A DNA stretch of 38,655 bases from CAMLDH01 sp966250375 (GTDB lineage: Bacteria; Pseudomonadota; Gammaproteobacteria; Burkholderiales; Burkholderiaceae_D). Both the position numbers and the translations under genes were made by a program. The notes under the pieces are model-generated. The model searched no databases. It saw only the letters and a program-made list of their open reading frames with translations, and was not told the DNA's origin. Of the stretch, positions 8,814 through 17,045 are shown piece after piece; within the stretch, counting starts at the first letter, position 1; every line of letters begins with the position of its first letter. Location: the NCBI GenBank assembly GCA_966250375.1, contig CBINHE010000039.1:1-38655 (forward strand). The letters are read 5' to 3'.

Positions 8814-8819
8814 GTTCAC
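7701..8819 (-). CDS. Glycosyltransferase family 4, tandem copy 2 (upstream copy)
   Basis: This is the promoter-proximal copy of the duplicated 372-residue GT4 enzyme. Motifs are the same as in its twin: N-terminal PLPPPSGGM loop, GSGPERQAL, and the EALASGVPVVS donor-site signature near the C-terminal third. Translation starts at GTG 8819, whose GTGA overlaps the stop of the glycosyltransferase gene at 8816-10033, so coupling is likely. Because the two copies are identical from residue 116 to the end, donor specificity should be the same. Any functional difference would lie in the N-terminal acceptor domain. Which copy keeps the ancestral N-terminal sequence cannot be told here. Confidence 0.9.
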   Translation of the reverse strand: MNASGLRIGLIGPLPPPSGGMANQTLQLSKLLRAEGAMVELIQVNRPYSPAWVGNIKGIRALFRLLPYLFHLWRSARKVDLYHVMANSGWSWHLFAAPAIWIARFTGKPVIVNYRGGEADVFFDKAFSWVKPSLDRANAIIVQSGFLDTVFKKRGFSTHIVPNIIDLSRFSIEQNAAAALTADFPRILVARNLEPIYDNATALRAFQIVRKSLPSAQLVIAGSGPERQALENLAGELGVADAVAFTGRVENENMANLYYSADLMINPSLADNMPVSVLEALASGVPVVSTNVGGVPHLVEHGKTALLVPPQDPAAMAAAILALLTDPAKARQIKEAGVASVQQYTWPRVRTRLLGVYKQVLSKRNKPVAEYK

Positions 8820-10033
8820 TTTTTCGTTTCCTTGCCGGCAAGTCGGCCGTAGATGGTTTTGTAACGGGCGACGCTCGCCGGCCAGTTACGCTCGGTTTCG
8901 ACAAAATGCCGCGCTGCGGTGCGCAAGGCCGGCCATCGTTCCGGCTTGGAGATGAGGTCCACGACTTGCGCTGCCAATGCATCCGGATTGCCGGCCTCGA
9001 ACAGGACGCCGGTCTTGCCATCCTCGATGAGCTCGATATGGCCGCCGACATCCGACGCCGCCAGCAGGCGGCCTTGCGCCATCGCTTCCAGCGGTTTGAG
9101 CGGCGTGACAAGATCGGTGAGCCGCATGCGCAATCTCGGGTAGACGAGCACATCGATCAGGTTGTAGTAGCGTTGCACCTGGTCATGCGGGACACGGCCG
9201 GTGAAAATGACCTTGTCGCTTATGCCCAGTTGGATGGCGAGATCCTTGAGTTGTTTTTCCTGCGGGCCGCCGCCGACCAGCAGCACGCGAATGTCAGGAT
9301 TTTTCGACAGCATCTTCGGCACCGCTTGCAGAAGAATATTCAAGCCTTCATAGGCGTAGAAAGAACCGATGAAGCCGAGCAGCTGCTTGCCCTCAAGTCC
9401 AAGTTCCTTTGCCAGTTGCAGGTCGGCGGTTTCGCCCACGCTGAAATTCTCGATGTTGACCGCATTGGGGATGACAGTGACCTTGGCAGCGGGAACGCCT
9501 CTCTTCACGATATCGCCGCGCAGTCCCTCGCAAATAGTGGTGACCGCATCGACACGTTTGATGGCATAACTTTCCATTGCCCGCGTGAGGCGGTAGCGGA
9601 TCCCCCCTTCGCGACTGGTACCGTGATCGACGGCGGCATCTTCCCAAAATGCCCTGATCTCGTAGACGACCGGGATGCCGAGACTGCGGCCGACGCGTAG
9701 TGCGGCAATCGCGTTCAATGCCGGGGAGTGCGCGTGCAGAATATCCGGCTTGACGCTTTGTGCGACTTCACGCAGACGGCGAGTCAGGCTGTCAATGACG
9801 GCGAGTTGGTTCAGTACCGGCATTTTCGCCATCAAGCTCGCCGCTTGAGGCGTACGGAAAAAGTGCCAGTCATCGACATCTTCTTCGAGGTTTGTGCAGG
9901 CCCCCTGTTTCGGACTGGTGATATGGGAGGTTTCCCATTTCAGCGCGCGCTGCGCCTTGAGTATGGAGAGGGTGCGAAAGGTATAGCCGCTATGCAGCGG
10001 GATCGAGTGATCGAGAATGTGCAGGATTCGCAT
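8816..10033 (-). CDS. Exosortase A-associated glycosyltransferase, Daro_2409-type
   Basis: The 405-residue product is a GT4 enzyme. Its N-terminus (MRILHILDHSIPLHSGYTF, then RTLSILKAQRA) is distinctive for the PEP-CTERM/exosortase A-associated glycosyltransferase family that I recall as TIGR04063. The donor half includes LGFIGSFYAYEGLNILL, GGGPQEKQL, FTGRVPHDQV and KPLEAMAQGRLLAASDVGG. It acts in the cytoplasm on the growing lipid-linked glycan. It sits 28 bp after the amidotransferase gene and overlaps the next glycosyltransferase by 4 bp. This gene is a regular companion of the asparagine-synthase-like amidotransferase in XrtA loci, so the two may serve consecutive or linked steps; that pairing is inference. 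Confidence 0.9.
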   Translation of the reverse strand: MRILHILDHSIPLHSGYTFRTLSILKAQRALKWETSHITSPKQGACTNLEEDVDDWHFFRTPQAASLMAKMPVLNQLAVIDSLTRRLREVAQSVKPDILHAHSPALNAIAALRVGRSLGIPVVYEIRAFWEDAAVDHGTSREGGIRYRLTRAMESYAIKRVDAVTTICEGLRGDIVKRGVPAAKVTVIPNAVNIENFSVGETADLQLAKELGLEGKQLLGFIGSFYAYEGLNILLQAVPKMLSKNPDIRVLLVGGGPQEKQLKDLAIQLGISDKVIFTGRVPHDQVQRYYNLIDVLVYPRLRMRLTDLVTPLKPLEAMAQGRLLAASDVGGHIELIEDGKTGVLFEAGNPDALAAQVVDLISKPERWPALRTAARHFVETERNWPASVARYKTIYGRLAGKETKK

Positions 10034-10061
10034 TGGTTTTCTTTAAGTCGTTTGCGAACGT

Positions 10062-11996
10062 TCAGGCGAATTGCCGGGCCAGCATATTACCATCGGCAAC
10101 CGGCGTATCCAGCACGTTGCGCAGAAATGCTTCGAACATCAGCAGGGTCCAAATAGGGGCGCTATGGTCGCGCCGCCCGGACTGGTGCTGTTCCACCATC
10201 TCTTTCAGGAAACCGGTATTGAAGATCCCGGTATCGGCCAGTGTCGGGCCCAACAGCGCATCGCGCACGCGTTGCTTTAACGGACCGCGAAACCAGCTTG
10301 CCAGCGGAATCGAAAAACCCATCTTGGCCCGATACAGGATATCGTCCGGTAGATGCGGTTCCAGGGATTTCTTGAAGATGTATTTACCTTCGCTGCCGCG
10401 CAACTTCATCGATGACGACAGGCCGGATACCCATTCCACGAACTTGTGGTCAAGCAGCGGCACGCGCACTTCCAGCGCATGTGCCATGCTGGCGCGATCG
10501 ACCTTGGTGAGGATGTCGCCCGGGAGATAAGTTTTCAGGTCGAGATACTGGACCATCGATAGAGGATCGTCCGACGGCGCATTGGCGGCATGGCCGCGCA
10601 TGACTTCAATGGCGCGATAACCATGCAGGTTACGTCGGAATTGGTCGCTGAAAAGCTGATCACGCACCCGATCCGGCATGATGGAAACACCGTGGAAATA
10701 ACCCTCGACCAAGTCGTGTGCGAGTGACTCGAACGTGGTTTTTGCACGGAACACGCGTGGCGCCCAATCAGCCTTGGGGTAATAATTACCAAGAAAGCCG
10801 AACAGCGGTTTGCGCAATGCGAGCGGCATCATCGAGCGCACATTCTGTTCCGCCATCGCATAGCGATAGCGCCGATAGCCGGCAAAATTTTCATCGCCGC
10901 CGTCGCCGGAAAGCGCAACGGTGACGCGTTTTCTCGCCAGTTGGCAAACGCGGTAAGTGGGGATGGCCGAGCTGTCCGCATAGGGCTCGTCGTAAAGTCC
11001 CGCCAAGGTATCGAGCAGGCCGTAGTCATCTTTATCCACCATCTCGGTGTGATGACGGGTTTTGTATTGCGTCGCTACCTTGGTGGCGAATGCCGATTCA
11101 TCATAGGCAGGGTCATTGAAAGCGATCGAGCAGGTGTTGACCGGTTCATTCGTGAGCCCGGCCATCATGGCGACGACAGCGCTGGAGTCTACGCCGCCGG
11201 AGAGGAAGCCGCCCAGAGGGACGTCGGCGACCATGTGGCTCTTCACGGCTTCGCGCAAGCGCACGGTCAATTCTTGTTTCGCTTCCTGTTCCGACATCGG
11301 GGAATGTGGCTTGAACGGCACATCCCAATATTTTTCCTGATGCGCTTGTTTGTCGCCGACTTTCAGGGTCAGCGAGTGACCGGGTGATAGTTTGAAAGCG
11401 CTTTTGAAAATGGTGCGCGGCTCCGGGACGTAGCCGTAGGCAAAGTATTCTTCCACCGCGCAAGGGTCGATGTCGCGCGACAAGGCAGGGACGGCCAGCA
11501 GCGATTTCAATTCCGACCCGAACAGGAACAGGCCGTCCGGCAGCACAGCACAGAACAGCGGCTTGATGCCGAGGCGGTCGCGCGCCAGGAACAAGGTTTT
11601 CTTGTTGCGGTCCCATACTGCAAAAGCGAACATGCCGCGCAAGTGCGCCACGCAGCCTTCCCCCCATTGTTCCCATGCATGCACGATGACTTCGGTGTCG
11701 CAATGGGTGCGGAAAGTGTGGCCGAGTTCAAGCAGTTCTTCCATCAGTTCCTGGAAGTTGTAAATCTCCCCATTGAACACAATGACAACGCTGTGATCTT
11801 CATTGAACAATGGCTGCTGTCCGGAGGACAGGTCGATGATCGAGAGCCTGCGGTGCCCGAAACCGAGTCCGTGTTCTGTATGCAATCCGCCTTCGACTGG
11901 TCCCCGATGATGCTGCGTTTCGTTCATTCGCCCCAGCAGCTGCCGGTCGATTTCACGTTCTCCACGCATGTCAAACATGCCGACTATTCCGCACAT
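10062..11996 (-). CDS. Asparagine-synthase-like amidotransferase, XrtA/PEP-CTERM system
   Basis: This 644-residue protein has the two-domain architecture of glutamine-hydrolysing asparagine synthase. The N-terminal class II glutaminase begins MCGIVG with the nucleophile Cys2, followed by HHRGP (29-33), the RRLSIIDL region (49-56) and NGEIYN (75-80). The synthase domain carries the PP-loop SGGVDSS at 266-272. In exosortase A loci this family (as I recall, TIGR03108) is thought to amidate a sugar carboxylate or a related group rather than make asparagine. The substrate is unproven. It starts 3 bp downstream of the preceding glycosyltransferase stop. All catalytic motifs look intact. A lasso-peptide cyclase is a distant relative, but the operon context here favours EPS modification. 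Confidence 0.92.
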   Translation of the reverse strand: MCGIVGMFDMRGEREIDRQLLGRMNETQHHRGPVEGGLHTEHGLGFGHRRLSIIDLSSGQQPLFNEDHSVVIVFNGEIYNFQELMEELLELGHTFRTHCDTEVIVHAWEQWGEGCVAHLRGMFAFAVWDRNKKTLFLARDRLGIKPLFCAVLPDGLFLFGSELKSLLAVPALSRDIDPCAVEEYFAYGYVPEPRTIFKSAFKLSPGHSLTLKVGDKQAHQEKYWDVPFKPHSPMSEQEAKQELTVRLREAVKSHMVADVPLGGFLSGGVDSSAVVAMMAGLTNEPVNTCSIAFNDPAYDESAFATKVATQYKTRHHTEMVDKDDYGLLDTLAGLYDEPYADSSAIPTYRVCQLARKRVTVALSGDGGDENFAGYRRYRYAMAEQNVRSMMPLALRKPLFGFLGNYYPKADWAPRVFRAKTTFESLAHDLVEGYFHGVSIMPDRVRDQLFSDQFRRNLHGYRAIEVMRGHAANAPSDDPLSMVQYLDLKTYLPGDILTKVDRASMAHALEVRVPLLDHKFVEWVSGLSSSMKLRGSEGKYIFKKSLEPHLPDDILYRAKMGFSIPLASWFRGPLKQRVRDALLGPTLADTGIFNTGFLKEMVEQHQSGRRDHSAPIWTLLMFEAFLRNVLDTPVADGNMLARQFA

Positions 11997-11999
11997 GAT

Positions 12000-13157
12000 T
12001 TAATAGCTTCCCTGAATTTTTGTTTTAGTTGCGTACAGGCTGTCGTACAGCCGCATATAAGCGGAAAGCATCGCTGCAATGCTGTATCGCTGTTCCACGC
12101 GTTCTCGCCCAGCCTTGCCATGTTGCGCGGCGAGGTCCGGCTGTTGAAGGTATTTCGCAACCGCGCTCGCGAACGCTTCTGGGTCCGAAGAAGGCACCAG
12201 CAGGCCGGTAACATTCTCCATCACCACTTCCGGCAAGCCGCCGACACGCGTGGCGACCACCGGCAAGCCGGTGGACATTGCTTCAAGAATGACGACGGGC
12301 GTACCTTCCGCAATGGACGTCAATGCAAAAACAGAAAATGTCTGCATGATGTCCGCGATGTCGGTGCGCGAGCCCGGTAACCATACCGAGTCGCTGATGC
12401 CGGCTGCCGCCACTTTTTCTTTGATTGCAGGCAAAAGAGGCCCATCGCCGACAATGGCCAATCGCAGCCGCGCCTTGTGCGTCGGCATTAACGCTTGCAG
12501 ATGAATAAACGCATCGATCAGGCACTGATGGTTTTTGATATCCTGAATTCGGCCAACCGTACCGATAACGAAACTCCCTGCAGGAACAGCCCATGGCTTC
12601 TCCTGTGTCGGGTGTCTATTCGGCCCAAAGCTTTCGGTGTCAACGCCGTTATTGACGAGCAGATTTTTTGCGTCGGGTACGCCGATTGTGGTTTTCAACC
12701 AGTGCTGAAGGTCGCCTGACACTGGAACGAAATAATCGATAAAAGGAATCAACAGGCGGCGCAAGAGATTGTGCTTCCGGTTTTTTCCGTCAGTATCGCT
12801 CGCGTCACGCCCATGTTCGGCATGAATACGGATGGGTACGCCAGCCAGCGTTGCGACCACTGTATATTCAATCGCCGACAGGTTATAGGTATGCAGAATG
12901 GCCGGCCGCAATTTGCGTAACAGTTTCCAGATTTTCAGGTGCGTTCCCAATCCAAGGCCCGGAGGCTTGTGGAGTGAAAATATCTCGACGCCCGGTTTCG
13001 TGATTTTTTTTGCGAATTCGGTGTAATCGGTCAGGCATACGATCGCATGCCGATATTTGTCCGCAGGCATGCGATTGACGCATTCCGCGAGTAAAGTTTC
13101 AAGGCCGCCGAAATCCAGGCGGTAGATCAAGTGAACGACAAGGGGAAGATTATTCAT
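12000..13157 (-). CDS. Sugar transferase, PEP-CTERM/EpsH1 system associated (TIGR03088-like)
   Basis: The 385-residue product is a GT4 glycosyltransferase. The N-terminus (PLVVHLIYRLDFGGLETLL, residues 5-23) matches the exosortase A-linked family known as TIGR03088. The C-terminal half has GTVGRIQDIKNHQCLIDAF, the donor-site stretch EGTPVVILEAMSTGLPVVA and VGGLPEVV, with the conserved Glu that contacts the nucleotide-sugar. It lies 14 bp after the exosortase gene and 3 bp before the amidotransferase. It is expected to extend the lipid-linked repeat unit in the cytoplasm; the sugar added is unknown. Confidence 0.92.
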   Translation of the reverse strand: MNNLPLVVHLIYRLDFGGLETLLAECVNRMPADKYRHAIVCLTDYTEFAKKITKPGVEIFSLHKPPGLGLGTHLKIWKLLRKLRPAILHTYNLSAIEYTVVATLAGVPIRIHAEHGRDASDTDGKNRKHNLLRRLLIPFIDYFVPVSGDLQHWLKTTIGVPDAKNLLVNNGVDTESFGPNRHPTQEKPWAVPAGSFVIGTVGRIQDIKNHQCLIDAFIHLQALMPTHKARLRLAIVGDGPLLPAIKEKVAAAGISDSVWLPGSRTDIADIMQTFSVFALTSIAEGTPVVILEAMSTGLPVVATRVGGLPEVVMENVTGLLVPSSDPEAFASAVAKYLQQPDLAAQHGKAGRERVEQRYSIAAMLSAYMRLYDSLYATKTKIQGSY

Positions 13158-13171
13158 TGCAATGGCAATCG

Positions 13172-14701
13172 CTACTTTTTCTTATTGGAGACTAACGTCG
13201 CCTCCAGCGATGGGAGGTTTTCGGCCAGGAAATCATGCAAGGCGGACCGTGCCTCATTCGGGTTCTCAGCGTAAGGCGCGAACACCATCAAGGATGCGCT
13301 GTCGTCACCCCGCACGAGGAATTTTTCTTTTGTCTGCAGTATTTTGCCGACGTAGTCGCTCGCGGTGAACTTGCCACCGGTCCAGTACCAGGACCACACC
13401 AGTATGGAGCCGGATACGCCTTGCATTTCGGTCTCACGCACCGCCAGTGACCGATTCGCAATGGTTTCGACGCGAGTCGATGTGCCTAGCCTGTGCCACA
13501 TGGGATCATGGTCCGCCACCAGACGGTTCGAAGAAGTGATGAGTTCTGCTCCGCGCTGCTGGTTGCGGTAATACATGACAGAGACGCCCACCTGCTGCAT
13601 ATCACGCTGGAAGAAGCGGTAAAGTTCTGCGTTGGCTGGAAAGAAATGGGGCTTCCAGTTTGTAAACGGCACCGCGTTCTGCCAATGTGCATGGAATGCG
13701 GTCAGTTCTGCCGTTCTCGGATTAACGCCGGCGCGTTCAATATAGCGCCCGTAAATCGGCCATACGGCAAGACACGCCACTGTGCCGATTGCCGCTGCCA
13801 GTACCCGTGACGCAGTCGTAGAGCGATTGATTGTTTCCGCATTGTGCGGTGTGGTCGGCGCAGGCGTTTCGAGCAGATCCTCGCGCCAGAAACTGCCGAT
13901 CCAGAACATTAAAAACATCACCAGGCCAAAGAATACCCAACCGTAAATCAAATGATCGACGCCGACCGCCAGTTGCATGCCGCTCAGGTGGCCGATCATC
14001 ACGATCATGTAGGCGCGCAGGCCGTTGGCGATGATCGGTACGATGATCGAAAGAATTACGAATGCCGCCTGCCGCACTCGTGAGCGATAGGTGAGATAGG
14101 CGTACAGACTGCCTAGCGTGACGGATGAGATCAGATAGCGGACACCGCTGCATGCTTCCACAACCGACCAGCTTCCGGACGGGATTTCAAAGCTGGTGCC
14201 ACTGCGCCAAACCGGGATGCCTGTTGCCTGCAGCGCCGCCACGGTGAAATCGGCGGTAAAACCGATCAGCGGCTCAATGAAGACTTCGCCAAACGGCACG
14301 GCAAGCAGCAGAAAAAAAAGTGGAAACGCCATCGACCATGAAAGGCGCAAGCCGAGAACCGCGATGGCCGCAACCGGTATCATCGCAGCAAATGCATATT
14401 GCCTCGCCACTTGCACCCCGCCCAACTCCGCCAAGAGCCAGCCGAATCCGCATGCCGTCAACAACAGCAGGGCAGGCCAATACGGGGTCGGCGACATGAG
14501 CGCCAAGGTTTGACGCCGCCTCCAGATCAGCCAAAGGCTGATGGGCAAAATAATATAACCGTGCGCGAAGGTGTCCGAGTTGTTCCAGATCGAGACAATG
14601 GAACGAGCCGTATCGAAATAGATAAGAACGGGAGCAAGCAGTGCGGCCGCAATTGCGAGTCCAATCAGGTAATTGGATGAATGAAAGCGGGCGGCTGTCA
14701 A
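13172..14701 (-). CDS. xrtA: Exosortase A with fused EpsI domain
   Basis: The 509-residue protein combines an N-terminal polytopic exosortase domain (about residues 10-275) with a C-terminal EpsI/DUF3485 domain (about 300-509). The catalytic triad of the transpeptidase family is visible: Cys184 in VEACSGVRYLISS, Arg229 in NGLRAYMI and His250 in VGVDHLIYGW. Exosortases are believed to cleave the PEP-CTERM sorting signal of secreted proteins at the inner membrane and pass them on for attachment or release. The EpsI domain is associated with EPS production. The gene overlaps the upstream TIGR03087-like gene by 4 bp (ATGA). No PEP-CTERM protein is encoded in this window, so its substrates must lie elsewhere. 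Confidence 0.95.
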   Translation of the reverse strand: MTAARFHSSNYLIGLAIAAALLAPVLIYFDTARSIVSIWNNSDTFAHGYIILPISLWLIWRRRQTLALMSPTPYWPALLLLTACGFGWLLAELGGVQVARQYAFAAMIPVAAIAVLGLRLSWSMAFPLFFLLLAVPFGEVFIEPLIGFTADFTVAALQATGIPVWRSGTSFEIPSGSWSVVEACSGVRYLISSVTLGSLYAYLTYRSRVRQAAFVILSIIVPIIANGLRAYMIVMIGHLSGMQLAVGVDHLIYGWVFFGLVMFLMFWIGSFWREDLLETPAPTTPHNAETINRSTTASRVLAAAIGTVACLAVWPIYGRYIERAGVNPRTAELTAFHAHWQNAVPFTNWKPHFFPANAELYRFFQRDMQQVGVSVMYYRNQQRGAELITSSNRLVADHDPMWHRLGTSTRVETIANRSLAVRETEMQGVSGSILVWSWYWTGGKFTASDYVGKILQTKEKFLVRGDDSASLMVFAPYAENPNEARSALHDFLAENLPSLEATLVSNKKK

Positions 14702-15960
14702 ATCCGTTCCTTTTCCAAAACGGACTGCGCACGAGCGTCAATCGTTTGTGCCGGATTGTGCATGCGTGCATCGAGCAATGCGTCAACACGCGCCAGATTG
14801 CTGGTCCAGCCGTAGATTGTTTCAACCTTGTCACGTGCTGCGTGACCAAGCGTTGGATTCGGCTCCGCCAGCAAGGCCGATATTGCCGAGCTGAATTGTT
14901 CGGCATTTTCAGCGAGCATGAGCTCGCGACCGGGCTGGGCATCAATGCCTTCCAGCGCTTGCGGGGAGAGCACCACAGGCTTTGCCATCGCCATCGCTTC
15001 TAATACCTTGTTCTGGATGCCGCGCGCAATGCGCAGCGGGGCCACGGAGATTTGTGCATGCGCAATATACGGGCGCACGTCAGGTACGGTGCCGGTGACG
15101 CGCACGCCAGGCAGCTTTGCCAGTTCTTGTACCTGCGCAGTCGGGCGGGAACCAACGATGTAAAAAGTGGCATTGGGATGCTTGGCACGCACGGACGGCA
15201 GAATGTCTTGCGCAAACCATTGCACCGCATCGATGTTGGGCCAGTAGTCCATCGCACCAGTGAACACAATGACCGCTTCATCGGCTGGATATGGATGCAC
15301 GTATTCGTGTTCGGGCGAAAAATAGTCGGTGTCCACGCCATTGCTGAAAAAGCCGATTTTGCTTGCGCTCTCAGGCGCCATTTGCTTGAATAGTTTGGCT
15401 TCCGCTTCCGACACGAAGAGGGAAGCGTCAAAATCCTGCGCCACTTGCCGCTCGTAGCGAAGCAGTTGCCGGCCTTCGCGCCGATACACCCAGCTCATCG
15501 GCCACAATTTCTTCTCCGCATACTGCGCCCATTTGTCCGAGTCGATGTCGACAAAATCGATCACGCGCCGGGCTTGCGGCGCGCTTGCCGCGTACTGTGC
15601 CATCGCCGATGAGAACACCAGCACGCGCGTGATTGCCTGCGCAGTCATTACTTTCGTCACCCATGCCTGCAAACCGGCGTCGCGGTAGTAGTCAAGGGAA
15701 AGCGGCCGGTTCGCAACCAGCGCTCCCAGACTACGCAGTTTTGCAACGCCTGGATGCAAGGCTGCAAAATGGGTTTCTCCGCACAACTGTCTGACTGCGT
15801 CGACGTGTTGCCAATCATCGGGATCATCGATAAAAGTGCCGAGATGGACGTGATAGCGCTGCGCCAGATGCTTGAGCAAATGGTAGGAGCGGATCTTGTC
15901 CCCCTTGTTGGGCGGGTAGGGCATGCGGTGAACAAGGAAAAGGAGATGTTCCACCGTCAT
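14698..15960 (-). CDS. Sugar transferase, PEP-CTERM/EpsH1 system associated (TIGR03087-like)
   Basis: This protein of 420 residues is a GT4-type glycosyltransferase with the characteristic N-terminus LLFLVHRMPYPPNKGDKIRS (residues 6-25), a signature of the exosortase A-linked TIGR03087 family. Later motifs include FFSNGVDTDYFSP, FTGAMDYWPNIDAVQWF and a donor-site segment around NKVLEAMAMAKPVVLSPQ. I chose ATG 15960 because it forms an ATGA overlap with the FemAB stop and begins right before the family's conserved N-terminus. A longer frame to 16023 would lie within FemAB. The next gene is exosortase A, again overlapping by 4 bp. Expected role: cytoplasmic glycan extension. Confidence 0.93.
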   Translation of the reverse strand: MTVEHLLFLVHRMPYPPNKGDKIRSYHLLKHLAQRYHVHLGTFIDDPDDWQHVDAVRQLCGETHFAALHPGVAKLRSLGALVANRPLSLDYYRDAGLQAWVTKVMTAQAITRVLVFSSAMAQYAASAPQARRVIDFVDIDSDKWAQYAEKKLWPMSWVYRREGRQLLRYERQVAQDFDASLFVSEAEAKLFKQMAPESASKIGFFSNGVDTDYFSPEHEYVHPYPADEAVIVFTGAMDYWPNIDAVQWFAQDILPSVRAKHPNATFYIVGSRPTAQVQELAKLPGVRVTGTVPDVRPYIAHAQISVAPLRIARGIQNKVLEAMAMAKPVVLSPQALEGIDAQPGRELMLAENAEQFSSAISALLAEPNPTLGHAARDKVETIYGWTSNLARVDALLDARMHNPAQTIDARAQSVLEKERI

Positions 15961-17045
15961 CCCAGATTCTTGACGATATGCGGACCGATGGCATTGGCCA
16001 CGGATAGCGGCAGGCGTTGCCACATCTTGATGAACAACTGGTACTTTGGATTCAAGGGATTGGTGTCAGGCACAGCCTTCGACCGATGCAATTGATAGGC
16101 GTAATGCAGCGGCTGAGGTTCGAATCCCCAGTTCTTCTTGAAATCGAACGCCCCGGTGCCGACCTTGCTGCGCCCGAAATCAAAAATCTTGTAGCCCTTT
16201 TCGCATGCGCGCCGCATCAATTCCCAATACATGAAATCGTTGCCCGCGACTTCACGCGCTTCGCCGGTGCCGCCGCCGTAATAGGGCAGCACTTCATCGC
16301 GGAAATAGAAACTCATTACACTGCTGACGGTGCGTCCATCTTTGGTAATGGTCAGCACTTCGCAATCGTCGCCGAAGGTTTCCTTAAGCACGCGGAAATA
16401 TTTTTTTGAAAATACCGGCGTGCCGAGGCGATGCACGCTCGTGGAGTAGGCGAAGAAAAAACGCTCGACGTTCTGATCGATTTCACTCTGCAACTCGGCC
16501 TTGATACCCTTGCGTACCATCGCGCGTTGCTTGCGCGGGATAGCGAGCATGTTCTGCTCTTCGTCGGCGGCGATCGCTTTGCGAAACGTCACGTACAGAT
16601 CCTTGGTCGCCCATTCCTGGGTCTGTGGTTGCAGGTTGGTATTCCGATATTCGAGGTGGCCTACATTTAACTGCGCTGCCAGCTTTTGCGCTTCGAGGCT
16701 CAACGCTTCCCGTGCCGCGTCGGAGACCGCGGCGATGCCACCATAGACGCAGAACGGCAAGGAACTCAAGGAGTGTCCAAATAGAAAACTCTTTATTTGC
16801 GCGAGCGGCAGCACGCCTTCAATCTGTCCCGCAGATTCGGCGTACAAGAACCATGTCTTGTGTCCGAATGCCTGCTCGATCACTGATTGCCATCCGGCGC
16901 GATGGAAGAAAGTCGCGTCGGGACATGCCAAAACAAATTCATCCCACCTGGCTTTATCGCCAGCTTGCATCAAGCGGATGACCGGCTTTGGGTGGGCCGC
17001 AGGGGCGTTCTCGCCCTGCAGCGTAACTTCAGTAATTGCGTTCAT
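15957..17045 (-). CDS. FemAB-like protein, XrtA/PEP-CTERM system
   Basis: The 362-residue protein has the duplicated GNAT-like fold of FemAB acyltransferases. Recognisable parts are the opening block DKARWDEFVLACPDATFFHR (30-49) and the late segment FDFGRSKVGTGAFDFKK (288-304). FemAB proteins use aminoacyl-tRNA to add amino acids to cell-wall peptides; XrtA-associated members (as I recall, TIGR03019) have no proven substrate. They may attach an aminoacyl group to the exopolysaccharide or a precursor. The start overlaps the upstream deacetylase by 17 bp. The protein is predicted to be soluble. Length is usual for the family. Confidence 0.92.
   Translation of the reverse strand: MNAITEVTLQGENAPAAHPKPVIRLMQAGDKARWDEFVLACPDATFFHRAGWQSVIEQAFGHKTWFLYAESAGQIEGVLPLAQIKSFLFGHSLSSLPFCVYGGIAAVSDAAREALSLEAQKLAAQLNVGHLEYRNTNLQPQTQEWATKDLYVTFRKAIAADEEQNMLAIPRKQRAMVRKGIKAELQSEIDQNVERFFFAYSTSVHRLGTPVFSKKYFRVLKETFGDDCEVLTITKDGRTVSSVMSFYFRDEVLPYYGGGTGEAREVAGNDFMYWELMRRACEKGYKIFDFGRSKVGTGAFDFKKNWGFEPQPLHYAYQLHRSKAVPDTNPLNPKYQLFIKMWQRLPLSVANAIGPHIVKNLG

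Noticed and set aside
8810..9700. Plus-strand open frame of 296 codons
   Set aside because: It is antisense to the Daro_2409-type glycosyltransferase gene and shows no domain features.
15960..16023. Longer N-terminus for the TIGR03087-like transferase beginning at 16023
   Set aside because: The extra residues lie inside the FemAB gene and are unlike the family; ATG 15960 has the ATGA overlap and the conserved N-terminus.
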